64,000 nucleotides of DNA, taken from the NCBI GenBank assembly GCA_023484105.1, contig JAMDBD010000009.1, positions 84,376-148,375 on the forward strand, written 5' to 3'. The notes below the pieces were generated by a model. The model was given only the letters and a program-made list of their open reading frames with translations, made no database searches and was not told where the DNA came from. The DNA comes from Thermoplasmatota archaeon. GTDB lineage: Archaea > Thermoplasmatota > Thermoplasmata > Thermoplasmatales > Thermoplasmataceae. The position numbers and the translations under genes are program-made. Positions 10,510-20,251 of this stretch are shown here, one piece after another (the stretch's first letter is position 1; each line of letters begins with the position of its first letter).

Positions 10510-11337
10510 ATGAAATTTCTGAATGACAATGACCTGAGATCTATTGCAGAATACGCCCGTAACATCAGGAGGAATTCTGTGATGATGGTCTGGGAAGCCA
10601 AGAGCGGTCACCCAGGGGGGTCTCTGAGCATTGCAGATATTCTTGCAGTTCTCTATGGAAAGGTAATGAATATTGATCCATCCAAGCCTTCTGATCCTGA
10701 TCGGGACAGGCTTATAATGAGCAAGGGGCATGCGTCGCCTGCCCTGTATTCTGCACTGGCCATCAGAGGTTTTTTTCCAGTAAGTCTGCTTCCAGGGTTC
10801 AGAAAACTTTCATCAAAGCTTGAGGGACATGTCCATTTTGGAGTTCCTGGAGTGGAGGCATCCACAGGATCACTTGGACAGGGAATAGGAATAGCCGTTG
10901 GAATGGCTATTGCCGGAAAGCTTGATCACAAAAAATATCATGTGTATGCAGTTGTGGGAGACGGCGAAATAGAGGAAGGCAGTGTCTGGGAGTCTTTCAT
11001 GGCTGGATACAAATACAGTCTCAACAACCTGACAGTCATATTAGATCTGAATGGAGTTCAGTTGGACGGTTATACTAAGGATATAATGCCAACACCCGAC
11101 ATCGCGAAGAAAATCAGGGCTTTTGGATGGAAGGTTATTGAAATAGACGGGCATGATTACAACCAGATTTACTCAGCCCTTCTCGCCTGTTCAAGAAGCA
11201 GGAAAAGCCCGACCGCAATAGTTGCGCATACCGTAAAAGGAAAAGGGGTAAGTTATATGGAGAATAACCCAAAATATCACGGTCAGGCGCCTGAAACCCC
11301 AGAACTATTCCAGAAAGCCATGGAGGAACTTTCATGA
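10510..11337 (+). CDS. Transketolase, N-terminal (TPP-binding) subunit
   Basis: 275 aa, corresponding to the N-terminal half of full-length transketolase. It carries 'KSGHPGGSLS', the 'SKGHASPALY' motif and the thiamine diphosphate motif GDGEIEEG...LNNLTVILDLNG (~150-185). Archaea commonly encode transketolase as two polypeptides. The downstream gene is the C-terminal half, overlapping by 4 bp (ATGA), so the halves are translated together. With the adjacent transaldolase it forms a non-oxidative pentose phosphate unit for making ribose-5-phosphate and erythrose-4-phosphate in the cytoplasm. Confidence 0.95.
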   Translation: MKFLNDNDLRSIAEYARNIRRNSVMMVWEAKSGHPGGSLSIADILAVLYGKVMNIDPSKPSDPDRDRLIMSKGHASPALYSALAIRGFFPVSLLPGFRKLSSKLEGHVHFGVPGVEASTGSLGQGIGIAVGMAIAGKLDHKKYHVYAVVGDGEIEEGSVWESFMAGYKYSLNNLTVILDLNGVQLDGYTKDIMPTPDIAKKIRAFGWKVIEIDGHDYNQIYSALLACSRSRKSPTAIVAHTVKGKGVSYMENNPKYHGQAPETPELFQKAMEELS

Positions 11338-12278
11338 ACTACACATTCGAGAGCCTCAGAGATGCCTACGGGGATGAACTGGTAAGGCTTGGAGAAAGAG
11401 ACAAGGATCTTGTTGTTCTTGATGCGGATCTTTCTTCATCTACAAAAACGGCATTATTCGGAAAAAAGTTTCCAGAGAGATTCTTTAACATGGGGATAAG
11501 TGAACAGTCAATGGTTGCAACTGCCGCAGGTATTGCGCTCTGCGGAAAAAAGGTGTTTGCTTCCACCTTCGCCGTTTTTCTGACCAGGGCATATGAGCAG
11601 CTCAGGCAATCAGTATGCTACAATTACGTTGATGCAAAATTTGTTGTTACACATGCGGGCATCACTGTAGGTGAGGACGGAGCAACCCACCAGATAGTTG
11701 AAGATATAGGTATAATGTCAGGTCTGCCGAATATGTCTGTCATTGTGCCTGTGGATTCTGTCGAAACCAGAAGCGTGATAAGATACCTGCACGATGAAAC
11801 AACCTCTCCATTTTACGTGAGGCTGTCAAGAGAGAAGTTCCCAGTTCTCAATCAGAGGGACTATGAGTACAGGCCTGGCCGTGCAGTAACACTCAAGGAC
11901 GGGTCTGATGTTACCATTATTGCAATAGGCGCAATGGTGCGTTTCGCCATAGAGGCCGCTGAAACCCTTAAGGGGAAGGGAATAGACGCCAGAGTGATCA
12001 ACATGAGTTCAATTAAGCCTCTGGATTCAGCCTCCATAATTAAGGCAGCAAGAGAAACCGGAGGAATAGTAACTGCAGAGGAACATTCCATTTTTAATGG
12101 ACTTGGAAGCCGTGTGGCAGAAGTCCTCGGAGAAAACAGCCCGGTCAAAATGAAGAGGGTTGGGATGAGAGATTCCTTCGGAAAATCAGGCAGTGCGTGG
12201 GAACTGTTCGAATACTTTCATATGGGGGCTTCTGATATAGCCAGAGAGGCTGAAGCCGTATTCAGGGAGGAGAGATAA
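11334..12278 (+). CDS. Transketolase, C-terminal subunit
   Basis: 314 aa. It contains the pyrimidine-binding domain of TPP enzymes ('[21 protein letters not shown]', with the conserved Glu that activates TPP, ~58-78) and the C-terminal transketolase domain ('GVITAEEHS' type segment '[16 protein letters not shown]', ~245-260). It starts at an ATG overlapping the stop of the N-terminal subunit and would form a heteromeric transketolase with it. Length and order match split archaeal transketolases. Confidence 0.95.
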   Translation: MNYTFESLRDAYGDELVRLGERDKDLVVLDADLSSSTKTALFGKKFPERFFNMGISEQSMVATAAGIALCGKKVFASTFAVFLTRAYEQLRQSVCYNYVDAKFVVTHAGITVGEDGATHQIVEDIGIMSGLPNMSVIVPVDSVETRSVIRYLHDETTSPFYVRLSREKFPVLNQRDYEYRPGRAVTLKDGSDVTIIAIGAMVRFAIEAAETLKGKGIDARVINMSSIKPLDSASIIKAARETGGIVTAEEHSIFNGLGSRVAEVLGENSPVKMKRVGMRDSFGKSGSAWELFEYFHMGASDIAREAEAVFREER

Positions 12279-12280
12279 CT

Positions 12281-12946
12281 GTGAAGATATTTCTTGACAC
12301 AGCAAACGTTGAGGAGATAAAGCAAGGAGTCTCATGGGGACTTGTAGACGGGGTTACCACAAATCCGAGTCTGGCAAGCCGTGAAAAGGGAAAGGATTTC
12401 AAGACAATTGTAAAGGAGATTCTCAGCATAACCCCTGGACCTGTAAGCATAGAGGTCATTGCCGAAGATTATGATGGAATGATGAAACAGGCACTTAAGA
12501 TCAGGGAACTTGGCGATAACGCAGTTGTAAAGATACCGATGACACTTAGCGGGCTCAGGGCGATTAAGTCTCTAAAAGAGAAGAAAATTCCTGTTAACTG
12601 TACCCTGATATTCAACCCGCTTCAGGCATTGTTTGCTGCAAAGAGTGGAGCGGAATACGTTTCACCATTTGTCGGAAGATTGGATGATATATCTGAGGAT
12701 GGGATGGGAATAGTTGCACAGATAAAGCAGATCTTCACAAATTACGACATTGAAACAAAGATACTGGTGGCTTCTATTAGGAACCCGGTTCATGTGCTCA
12801 GGTCTGCAATAATAGGCGCAGACGTTGTCACATTGCCCTTTGATGTGCTGAAGAAACTTCCATCACATCCAAAGACCGATGAGGGACTGATAAGATTCTC
12901 AGAGGACTGGAAAAAGATCTTTCCTTCCGGGGAATTCTTCCTCTGA
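12281..12946 (+). CDS. Transaldolase (small TalC/FSA-type)
   Basis: 221 aa from a GTG start 2 nt after the transketolase stop. This is the short TIM-barrel transaldolase form: '[11 protein letters not shown]', '[10 protein letters not shown]', the Schiff-base lysine in 'VVKIPMT' (Lys84), '[29 protein letters not shown]' and a C-terminal helix. It interconverts sedoheptulose-7-P plus glyceraldehyde-3-P with erythrose-4-P plus fructose-6-P. The small family also includes fructose-6-phosphate aldolases. The transketolase neighbourhood argues for transaldolase. Confidence 0.92.
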   Translation: MKIFLDTANVEEIKQGVSWGLVDGVTTNPSLASREKGKDFKTIVKEILSITPGPVSIEVIAEDYDGMMKQALKIRELGDNAVVKIPMTLSGLRAIKSLKEKKIPVNCTLIFNPLQALFAAKSGAEYVSPFVGRLDDISEDGMGIVAQIKQIFTNYDIETKILVASIRNPVHVLRSAIIGADVVTLPFDVLKKLPSHPKTDEGLIRFSEDWKKIFPSGEFFL

Positions 12947-12959
12947 AGCCGTCTTATTT

Positions 12960-14879
12960 TCAGTAAAGCCTGAGCGTCTCAAGGTTTCTGAGGGCATAGG
13001 CTTCGATTCCAAATTTTGAACGTATAAGTTTCGAGAACTCATAGGCCTTGTCCCCATCTCCGTGATTAACCAGAATTCTATGCGGTCTTGGCTGCATTGT
13101 GGCTATATATGAGAGGAGTTGCCTCTTGTCTGAATGTCCTGAAAAGCCTTCCGCAGTCTCTATTGCTATCTTTACCTTGTATTTGTTTGATCTCCCCCGT
13201 TCGTTGAGTGTAAGCTCTGAAGCCCCCTTCTGGATCCTCCTTCCGAGCGTTCCGTCTGCCTGATATCCAACAAATACAAGAGTATGTTGAGGAGAATCTA
13301 TCCAGCTGGTGAAATACTCCATGACCGGCCCACCATTCATCATTCCAGAGGTGGCAAGGACGACCTTGGATTCAGTGGAATCACATATGTTCTTTCTCAT
13401 CTCGGATGTTTCCACTCTTTTGAATATCGGGCTGAGGAAAGGATTTTCTCTGCTCACCATGATCTTCTCCCTCAAATCTTTGTTGAGATACTCAGGATAT
13501 GCAGCGTGTATTGCGGTGGCCTCCATTATCATACCGTCCAGGTAAACGTTGCATTTTGGGATGAGCCCCTCCCTGACAGCTTCTTCTAGAACAAGCATAA
13601 CCTCCTGGCTCCTGCCCACTGCGAAAACTGGTACCAGAACAGATCCACCGCGCTCAAAGGTTCTGTTCACAATGTCCACAAGGGTCTTGGATGCGCTCGG
13701 CCTGGAGTATGAATAGTCATCCCTTCCTGCGTATGTTGATTCTGTCATGAAGGTTTCTGCTCTCGGAAAGCGGTTGTTTGCAGGGTTGAATAGCCATGTT
13801 TTTTCAAATTTAACGTCTCCACTCAGTACAATATTATACAAACCTTCCCCAATGTGCAGATGCACGGAGGCTGATCCAAGTATATGACCGGCATTGTAGA
13901 ATGTCAGTCTTGTGTCTCTTGTGATATCTGTGGTTTCATTGTATCTGATCACAATGGAGTGTTTCACCATCTCCCTTATGTGCTTTGATTCATACGGACC
14001 TTTCTTTCCTTCAGCATGTGCCACCTTTATGTAGTCAGTTTGCAGTAAAGCAGCCAAGTCCCTCGTGGGTGGAGTCATATAAATCGGACCGTCGTAGCCA
14101 AACTTGTAAAGCAGCGGAACCAGACCTGAATGATCCAGGTGAGCATGTGTAAGCACCACAGCGTCTATTGAGGAAAGGGGCTGGGCCTCCGGGATGTAAA
14201 GATACGGAGCTTCTGCCCACGGTGTCTCCTCAGAGGGCTGGTTTATCATCCCACAGTCAACGAGTATCTTTGAGTTGTTAGTGGAGATTAATGTGGCGCT
14301 TCTTCCCACTTCCCTGTGACCACCAAGGGCCGTCAGCCTTATCCATGTCTCCCCAGGCATTGTCGGCGCTGTTAACTTGACACCGAGGTTGTGCAGGAAC
14401 TCCTTCCTTTCCTGTTTCATTTCGCGAAGAAGCTCTCTCATCTCCTTGACAGTTCTGGAATAAATTGGTGGCGCTCTGACTAGCCTTGGAGACCACTTGG
14501 TTTCGCTTTTGATTCTGGTTATGAAATCTGAATCCCTAGCAGTGATGACCGAAGGTTCATCAGCTTCTATAACCACTTCTCCTGTATCCGGCTCGAAATA
14601 AATGTCCTTGAGACCTGCGGCCTCAGGAATTATTGCCGCAATGGAATTCCTTGCTTCATCCTCCTCAGCCATTATTGATGGGTCTGGCCTTATGACAATG
14701 CGTCTCCTGATCTCCATCGCTATCTGTCTTGCAAGATCATCTCTCCTGGAGAATAATTCCTCATCCTTTGTGTAGACCACTATGTTGGGACCCTCGTAGT
14801 CAATCTCGGTGATCTTGTTATCAGGATAAAGCCGGTCGAATATGCTCCTTGCTTCCGTTATATAGTCTCTAAAAGACAT
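12960..14879 (-). CDS. aCPSF1 / FttA, KH-beta-CASP ribonuclease
   Basis: 639 aa. An N-terminal pair of KH-like domains (~1-150; 'IDYEGPNIVVYTKDEELF') is followed by a metallo-beta-lactamase domain with the HxHxDH motif ('LTHAHLDHSG', ~245), an inserted beta-CASP domain ('MTESTYAGRDDY', 'VFAVGRSQEVM'), and the C-terminal beta-lactamase motifs ('SGMMNGG', 'GFSGHSDKRQL', 'VNHGD'). This family cleaves RNA 3' ends and has been shown to drive transcription termination in archaea. It acts in the cytoplasm on nascent transcripts. It sits tail-to-tail with transaldolase. Confidence 0.95.
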   Translation of the reverse strand: MSFRDYITEARSIFDRLYPDNKITEIDYEGPNIVVYTKDEELFSRRDDLARQIAMEIRRRIVIRPDPSIMAEEDEARNSIAAIIPEAAGLKDIYFEPDTGEVVIEADEPSVITARDSDFITRIKSETKWSPRLVRAPPIYSRTVKEMRELLREMKQERKEFLHNLGVKLTAPTMPGETWIRLTALGGHREVGRSATLISTNNSKILVDCGMINQPSEETPWAEAPYLYIPEAQPLSSIDAVVLTHAHLDHSGLVPLLYKFGYDGPIYMTPPTRDLAALLQTDYIKVAHAEGKKGPYESKHIREMVKHSIVIRYNETTDITRDTRLTFYNAGHILGSASVHLHIGEGLYNIVLSGDVKFEKTWLFNPANNRFPRAETFMTESTYAGRDDYSYSRPSASKTLVDIVNRTFERGGSVLVPVFAVGRSQEVMLVLEEAVREGLIPKCNVYLDGMIMEATAIHAAYPEYLNKDLREKIMVSRENPFLSPIFKRVETSEMRKNICDSTESKVVLATSGMMNGGPVMEYFTSWIDSPQHTLVFVGYQADGTLGRRIQKGASELTLNERGRSNKYKVKIAIETAEGFSGHSDKRQLLSYIATMQPRPHRILVNHGDGDKAYEFSKLIRSKFGIEAYALRNLETLRLY

Positions 14880-14932
14880 ATGAAATGGACTCCTTTGAAA
14901 TTAAATATTTAATAAAATTCTGAGTAAGGTAT

Positions 14933-15568
14933 TCAGATCTTGAGTTTTAATTTTTTGATCCTGCTCTCCACCTCATCTTCCGAGAGCTGGCGGAAGCCGG
15001 TTTTACCGTCTATTGTGGCAACGTCTATCATTCCGCCCGATGCAGAATCCCGCTGCTTTGCAGCCGATATGGCTCTGATCACGAGATCTATACCATCCTC
15101 TACTGAGATGTCTCTGGAGTACTGGCTTTCAAGAACGCCGTATACGAAAGGGGATCCTGAGCCCGTGCTTGCGTAGATGTCCTCAACGCTTCCACCAGCA
15201 GCATCCACACTGAAAATGTGAGGAGCAGTGTCATACCCTCCCACAAGAAGCTGCACCATATACGGATAGAACTTTGTCTGATTCATTATATTGGAAAGGA
15301 GTACTGATGCTGCTTCCACTGGCATTCCGACCTTTCTCTGAAGTCTGAAAAGCTGGAGCTCAGCCTGCATATACCTGACCAGAACCTGCGCATCACCAAC
15401 AAGCCCCGCTATTGTCATGGCTATATGATCGTCGAGCTGGTGCAGTTTTTTCCCGTCCTTGTGAGCGATGAAGTTTTCCATCGTCACCCTTCTCTCTGTA
15501 GCCATGATCACCGTATCCTTTGCTGTAATTGCAACCGTGGTGGTTCCAGTGTGTAATTCATTAGTCAT
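14933..15568 (-). CDS. psmB: 20S proteasome beta subunit
   Basis: 211 aa. The first 8 residues (MTNELHTG) form the propeptide and Thr9 becomes the catalytic N-terminus (TTTVAI). Downstream are the conserved '[13 protein letters not shown]' with Asp/Lys catalytic helpers, '[15 protein letters not shown]' and '[27 protein letters not shown]'. The match to the Thermoplasma beta subunit is near-residue-level over long stretches, from memory of that sequence. The alpha subunit is not in this window. The gene is divergent from the VAT unfoldase 148 bp away. Confidence 0.97.
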   Translation of the reverse strand: MTNELHTGTTTVAITAKDTVIMATERRVTMENFIAHKDGKKLHQLDDHIAMTIAGLVGDAQVLVRYMQAELQLFRLQRKVGMPVEAASVLLSNIMNQTKFYPYMVQLLVGGYDTAPHIFSVDAAGGSVEDIYASTGSGSPFVYGVLESQYSRDISVEDGIDLVIRAISAAKQRDSASGGMIDVATIDGKTGFRQLSEDEVESRIKKLKLKI

Positions 15569-15716
15569 ATGTTCTCACATCCTGCAAAATCTATGAGTTA
15601 ATTATGTTTCCGTATTTATTATTGCCGTAATTTATCGGATATCTGCTGTATGCCATGACATCAGATGTCAACTCTGCTGAAATATCTTAAAATACCTTCG
15701 AGATATAATAAGGAAT

Positions 15717-17954
15717 ATGAACATAGGAGAAGCTATCACACTTAAGGTTGCAGAGGCAAATTCAACTGACCCAGGAATGTCAAGAGTGAGGCTTGATGAA
15801 ACTTCAAGAATCTCTCTCGGCGCTGAAATTGGAGACGTCGTTGAGATCGAAAAAGCAAAGAAGACTGTCGGCAGGGTTTTCAGGGCAAGGCCTGAAGACG
15901 AAAACCGTGGAATAGTGAGAATAGATGCAGTGATGAGGAATAACTGCGGTGCATCCATAGGAGATAAGGTAAAGATCAGAAGGGTGACGGTCGAGGATGC
16001 AAAACGGATAACACTTGCCCCAATAATAAGAAAGGATCAGAGGCTCAAGTTCGGGGAGGGCATCGAGGAATTTGTTCAGAAGGCTCTCATAAGGAGGCCG
16101 ATGATAGAGGGGGACAACATCAGTGTTCCGGGGCTCACCCTTGCAGGTCATTCTGGACTGCTTTTCAAGGTCGTTAAGACTCTTCCGACTAAGATACCAA
16201 TAGAGGTGGGAGAGCAGACAAGAATTGAGATCAGAGAAGAGCCTGTATCTGACCTTCTTGAAGACGTAAACAGGATAAGCTATGAGGATATCGGAGGTCT
16301 ATCCGAGCAGCTCAGCAAGGTGAGGGAGATCATAGAGCTTCCGCTGAAGCATCCGGAACTCTTTGAGAGGCTCGGGATTCATCCTCCGAAAGGGGTTCTT
16401 CTTTACGGTCCCCCTGGAACCGGAAAGACCCTGATAGCCAGAGCTGTGGCCAATGAAAGCGGAGCTAACTTTATTTCTATCAATGGTCCTGAAATAATGA
16501 GCAAGTATTACGGGCAAAGCGAGCAGAAATTGCGGGAGATATTCGTAAAGGCTGAGGAAAATGAGCCATCCATCATATTTATTGATGAAATAGATTCGAT
16601 AGCACCAAAAAGGGAGGAGGTACAGGGAGAGGTTGAAAGAAGGGTCGTTGCCCAGCTCCTCACACTGATGGATGGACTCAAGGAAAGGAGACATGTAATC
16701 GTTATAGGGGCAACCAACAGGATCGACGCCGTCGATCCAGCACTGAGAAGACCTGGCAGATTTGACAGGGAGGTCAATATAGGTGTACCTTCAAAGGAGG
16801 GGAGAAAGGAGATACTTGCCATTCACACAAGAGGTATGCCAATGGGCATGGACGAGGCCAGAAAATCAAAGTTTCTCGATGAGATCGCCGATCTCACTTA
16901 CGGTTTTGTTGGCGCCGATCTGGCCGCACTCGCAAGGGAATCAGCCATGAATGCTCTGAGGAGATATCTCCCGGAGATTGATCTTGATAAGCCCATTCCC
17001 GCTGAAATTCTGGAAAAGATGGCAGTCAAGGAGGAGGACTTCAAGGAGGCCCTCAAATCCATAGAACCAAGCAGCCTGAGAGAGGTCACTGCTGAAATTC
17101 CAAATGTCAAATGGGAGGATATCGGGGGTCTTGAAACAGTCAAAAGCGAGCTCAGGGAGGCTGTTGAACTTCCTCTACTCAAGCCTGATACCTTCAAGAA
17201 GTTAGGAATAAGGGCACCCAAGGGGTTCGTCCTTTACGGCCCTCCAGGAGTCGGGAAGACAATGCTGGCCAAGGCTGTTGCAAGCGAGAGCAATGCTAAC
17301 TTCATATCCGTTAAGGGCCCAGAAGTCCTCAGCAAGTGGGTGGGAGAGAGTGAGAAGGCTGTCAGGGAGATCTTCAAGAAGGCCAAGCAGGTTGCGCCGT
17401 GCATAGTGTTCCTTGACGAGATCGATGCAATTGCCCCAAGAAGGGGGAGTTATGGAGACTCCGGCGTTACCGAGAGAATAGTTAACCAGCTTCTCACTTC
17501 GCTTGATGGGATTGAGGTCCTTCAGGGTGTTGTTGTCATAGCGGCAACTAACAGACCTGACCTTATGGACAGTGCACTGCTGCGTGCGGGAAGATTTGAC
17601 AAGCTGATATACATACCAGCGCCGGATCTTGACGGGAGGAAGAAGATACTCCAGGTCCATACGAAGAAGATGCCCCTTGCAAAGGACGTTGATCTCGATG
17701 AGATAGCTGAGCAGACAGAGGGATATGTTGGTGCTGATCTGGAAAACCTCTGCAGGGAGGCAGGGATGATTGCGTACAGAAAGAATCCGGACGCGTCAGA
17801 GGTGACACAGGACGACTTTATGAAGGCCCTGAAGAGCATCAAGCCTTCCGTGGATGACGAGGTGCTGAAGTTCTACAGATCCATATCCGAGAACATAGGA
17901 AAGTCCATAAGGGAGAAAAAGAAATCAGAGGCGGAACTGGGACTCTATCAGTGA
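15717..17954 (+). CDS. vat: VAT / CDC48-family AAA+ unfoldase
   Basis: 745 aa. The N-terminal double-psi barrel domain (~1-185, 'ALI.....' and '[12 protein letters not shown]') is followed by two AAA modules. D1 has Walker A GPPGTGKT (~230) and Walker B '[14 protein letters not shown]'; D2 has GPPGVGKT (~507) and '[14 protein letters not shown]'. Both have arginine-finger segments ('[10 protein letters not shown]', '[10 protein letters not shown]'). The C-terminus ends LGLYQ, close to the HbYX-type proteasome-docking motif but not identical (Leu-Tyr-Gln). VAT unfolds substrates for the 20S proteasome in Thermoplasma, which lacks PAN. The divergent neighbour is the proteasome beta subunit. Confidence 0.96.
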   Translation: MNIGEAITLKVAEANSTDPGMSRVRLDETSRISLGAEIGDVVEIEKAKKTVGRVFRARPEDENRGIVRIDAVMRNNCGASIGDKVKIRRVTVEDAKRITLAPIIRKDQRLKFGEGIEEFVQKALIRRPMIEGDNISVPGLTLAGHSGLLFKVVKTLPTKIPIEVGEQTRIEIREEPVSDLLEDVNRISYEDIGGLSEQLSKVREIIELPLKHPELFERLGIHPPKGVLLYGPPGTGKTLIARAVANESGANFISINGPEIMSKYYGQSEQKLREIFVKAEENEPSIIFIDEIDSIAPKREEVQGEVERRVVAQLLTLMDGLKERRHVIVIGATNRIDAVDPALRRPGRFDREVNIGVPSKEGRKEILAIHTRGMPMGMDEARKSKFLDEIADLTYGFVGADLAALARESAMNALRRYLPEIDLDKPIPAEILEKMAVKEEDFKEALKSIEPSSLREVTAEIPNVKWEDIGGLETVKSELREAVELPLLKPDTFKKLGIRAPKGFVLYGPPGVGKTMLAKAVASESNANFISVKGPEVLSKWVGESEKAVREIFKKAKQVAPCIVFLDEIDAIAPRRGSYGDSGVTERIVNQLLTSLDGIEVLQGVVVIAATNRPDLMDSALLRAGRFDKLIYIPAPDLDGRKKILQVHTKKMPLAKDVDLDEIAEQTEGYVGADLENLCREAGMIAYRKNPDASEVTQDDFMKALKSIKPSVDDEVLKFYRSISENIGKSIREKKKSEAELGLYQ

Positions 17955-17966
17955 CTATATATAACC
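17955..17966 (+). promoter_or_regulatory. TATA box for PRC-barrel gene
   Basis: CTATATATAACC directly follows the VAT stop codon and ends 12 nt before the first ATG of the PRC-barrel gene (17979), or 18 nt before a second in-frame ATG at 17985. This suggests an independent leaderless transcript from the second ATG rather than read-through from VAT. Confidence 0.5.
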
Positions 17967-17978
17967 AGTTCCCATTTT

Positions 17979-18242
17979 ATGCCGATGGCTTCAAGCAACA
18001 GAAAGTTTCTGACAGACATTATAGGGATGCAGGTTGTTTCCACCAACGGCGACCTGATAGGCAAACTCTCAAACGTTGTAGTTGACAGTGAACGCGGCCA
18101 GATATTGAGCATTCTTGTCCAGCCGGACAGGGAGACTGTTAACAAATCCTTTCAGCGTGACAAGGACGGCCTTTACAATATACCGGTCACAATGCTTGCC
18201 TCTATCGAGGACTATGTGGTCATAGATTCAAAGAAACAGTGA
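17979..18242 (+). CDS. PRC-barrel domain protein
   Basis: 87 aa. After a short basic N-terminus the whole protein is one PRC-barrel: 'IIGMQVVSTNGDLIGKLSNVVVDSERGQILSILVQ' followed by 'Y.IPV.MLASIEDYVVID'. PRC-barrel proteins occur widely in archaea; some act in photosynthetic reaction centres or ribosome maturation (RimM), and archaeal single-domain versions have been linked to cell division (CdpB-type). The second in-frame ATG at 17985 fits the TATA spacing better. Function here is not assigned. Confidence 0.85.
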   Translation: MPMASSNRKFLTDIIGMQVVSTNGDLIGKLSNVVVDSERGQILSILVQPDRETVNKSFQRDKDGLYNIPVTMLASIEDYVVIDSKKQ

Positions 18243-18290
18243 TCTGTTAAGAGAATCCATCTTGTCCGCAGAAAAATCAGAGTATCCAGA

Positions 18291-19529
18291 TCAGTAAGGG
18301 CTGGCTTCATTTGAATAGCGCAGTATCGCAGCCATACCGCCAAAAGCCTTCTTGAGAAGCTGTCCCTCTTCGCTCTCTTCTGAGATGAACTCGACCTTGG
18401 CACTGCCGGCATCTGCCAGCCTGTAGAACACCTCTACAATATCCTCTTCAACCAACTCAGGAAGTTGTGATCCGCAACTGGGGCATGCAGGCTGAGCAGG
18501 TTTTTCCCTGAAATAGCCACTTTTTCCGCATACAGGACATGTATAGGTGAACACCTTTCTGTCCAGGCCTTCCGATATCAGCAGTATGGAAACCTTCTTG
18601 TCCTGCAGGGCCTTTAAAATGGAATCCTCACCGTACGCTGCCAGTCCGTTTTCAGCCTTTCTGACCTCCGTAAGAAATTTGTTGATAAGATCCTTCTCCC
18701 TTGCTATCTCCAGATCCTTCATAGTCTCGGAAGCTTTTTCAACAAGTTCCCTGAGACCAGTTTCGTCCGTGTACCCTATGTCGAATGGAGTGGCAACCTT
18801 TTCCTTGATTTCGTTCCTTAGATAATCCCTTTCAAGGAAGAATTCCTTTGTCGCTCCTGGGCCACCTAAAAATACGGCCTTCATCTCCCTTATCCTGGGC
18901 ATGAAGCTATCATTGATTATGTTGCCTACCTTTTTGAAGAACTCGTGGGCTGCTATTTCAATGAGTCTTTCATATCGTCGTGAAGACTGCCCACCCTGAT
19001 GATGCTTGCTTGGAACAAGAGACTGTTCATTGGCAATAGTGATAATGTTTGTGCCGTTTAGAAGGCCCACGGTAGCCTCCTTTCTATCTATCACTATCAG
19101 CCCGAAAAGCTCCTTCGCATCAAGCTGAGACTTCAGTATTTCAGTATGAAAAACCGAATCACACTTGTACATGAAGGTGGATATGGGTTCAGGAGGTTCT
19201 ATGATCTTGGTGTACATGTCGGTCTGATCCCCTCTTGTCGCCACATGCCCCACGAAGAGAACAAGGCCGGTTGGCGGGGGAGACTTGAAATATTTGAGCC
19301 TCGACATTATGGATTCTATTGCTGAAAGTACATTCTTCCTCGTAGATTTTGACTTTATGTTGGATGATGTGGAATATTCCTCCCTCAGGTACTGTATCAC
19401 GTCGTAGATCTGCTTGTTAGGTGGCACATAAAGAGAGATGAGTTCGGTCCCATTTCCTTTCAGGCTCTCAATCTCCTGAAGAGCCTTCCTGAACTCATAC
19501 CTGCGAAGCTGTATATCGTCCTGGGGCAT
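18291..19529 (-). CDS. prf1: Peptide chain release factor aRF1
   Basis: 412 aa. Domain 1 carries NIKS (57-60, '[13 protein letters not shown]') for stop-codon reading, domain 2 the GGQ motif (179-181, in '[14 protein letters not shown]'), and domain 3 a four-cysteine zinc site (CPVCGKSG...CPSCG, ~335-358). '[16 protein letters not shown]' is the usual aRF1/eRF1 segment. It recognises all three stop codons and triggers peptidyl-tRNA hydrolysis on the ribosome. It is divergent from UMP kinase. Confidence 0.96.
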   Translation of the reverse strand: MPQDDIQLRRYEFRKALQEIESLKGNGTELISLYVPPNKQIYDVIQYLREEYSTSSNIKSKSTRKNVLSAIESIMSRLKYFKSPPPTGLVLFVGHVATRGDQTDMYTKIIEPPEPISTFMYKCDSVFHTEILKSQLDAKELFGLIVIDRKEATVGLLNGTNIITIANEQSLVPSKHHQGGQSSRRYERLIEIAAHEFFKKVGNIINDSFMPRIREMKAVFLGGPGATKEFFLERDYLRNEIKEKVATPFDIGYTDETGLRELVEKASETMKDLEIAREKDLINKFLTEVRKAENGLAAYGEDSILKALQDKKVSILLISEGLDRKVFTYTCPVCGKSGYFREKPAQPACPSCGSQLPELVEEDIVEVFYRLADAGSAKVEFISEESEEGQLLKKAFGGMAAILRYSNEASPY

Positions 19530-19573
19530 TGCGATAGAAAGTTTATAATCATATTTAATGTTGATCTGCCAAG

Positions 19574-20251
19574 ATGAAGGTTTTTGTAATATCTCTGGGA
19601 GGATCTGTCGTGACAGAAGATCCCCTTGACATGAAATTTATCGGGACGTTTGGAAGGATGATTAGCTCTATGCCAAAGGATCTGAAGTTCGGAATAGTAA
19701 TAGGGGGCGGAAAGTTAGCAAGATCCTACATCAAAGCTCTTAGAGAAAGCGGGGTGAATGAGAACATTCTTGATGAGGTTGGAATAAATGCTACCAGGAT
19801 GAATGCCCTTGCGGTGTCAACGTTCATAGAAGATTCAAACACGAAGATTCCCACCACTGTTAATGAAGCGGCAGAGATGATGCGTATCTACAGGTGTGTT
19901 GTGATGGGTGGAACAGAACCGGGACACACCACCGATACTGTCTCAGCGCTGCTCGCTGAAAGAACTGGTGCAAAGGTGCTGATAAATGGCACTTCAGTAA
20001 CTGGAGTGTACGAAAGAGATCCAAGAAAATACAGGAATGCAAAGCAGATCAGGAAGCTCTCGTACGATGAGGCGATTAAGATGTCAATGGAAGGATCTCT
20101 GGGAGCCGGACCAAGCGTTTTCATGGATGTCACGTCGCTCGCAATAGCCAAGAGATCAGGCATACGCATAGAAGTAATCCATGGAAAGGATCTTGATCAG
20201 TATAGAAAGATAATCGCCGGGGAGGAACACACTGGTACCTCTATTTCTTAG
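19574..20251 (+). CDS. pyrH: UMP kinase (archaeal PyrH)
   Basis: 225 aa. Amino-acid kinase fold: 'ISLGGSVV' N-terminal phosphate loop, '[11 protein letters not shown]', '[10 protein letters not shown]', '[20 protein letters not shown]' and '[14 protein letters not shown]' in place of the TDVDGVYxxDP of many homologues. It phosphorylates UMP to UDP in pyrimidine nucleotide synthesis. Its 3' end overlaps the convergent IleRS gene by 11 bp. Confidence 0.93.
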   Translation: MKVFVISLGGSVVTEDPLDMKFIGTFGRMISSMPKDLKFGIVIGGGKLARSYIKALRESGVNENILDEVGINATRMNALAVSTFIEDSNTKIPTTVNEAAEMMRIYRCVVMGGTEPGHTTDTVSALLAERTGAKVLINGTSVTGVYERDPRKYRNAKQIRKLSYDEAIKMSMEGSLGAGPSVFMDVTSLAIAKRSGIRIEVIHGKDLDQYRKIIAGEEHTGTSIS

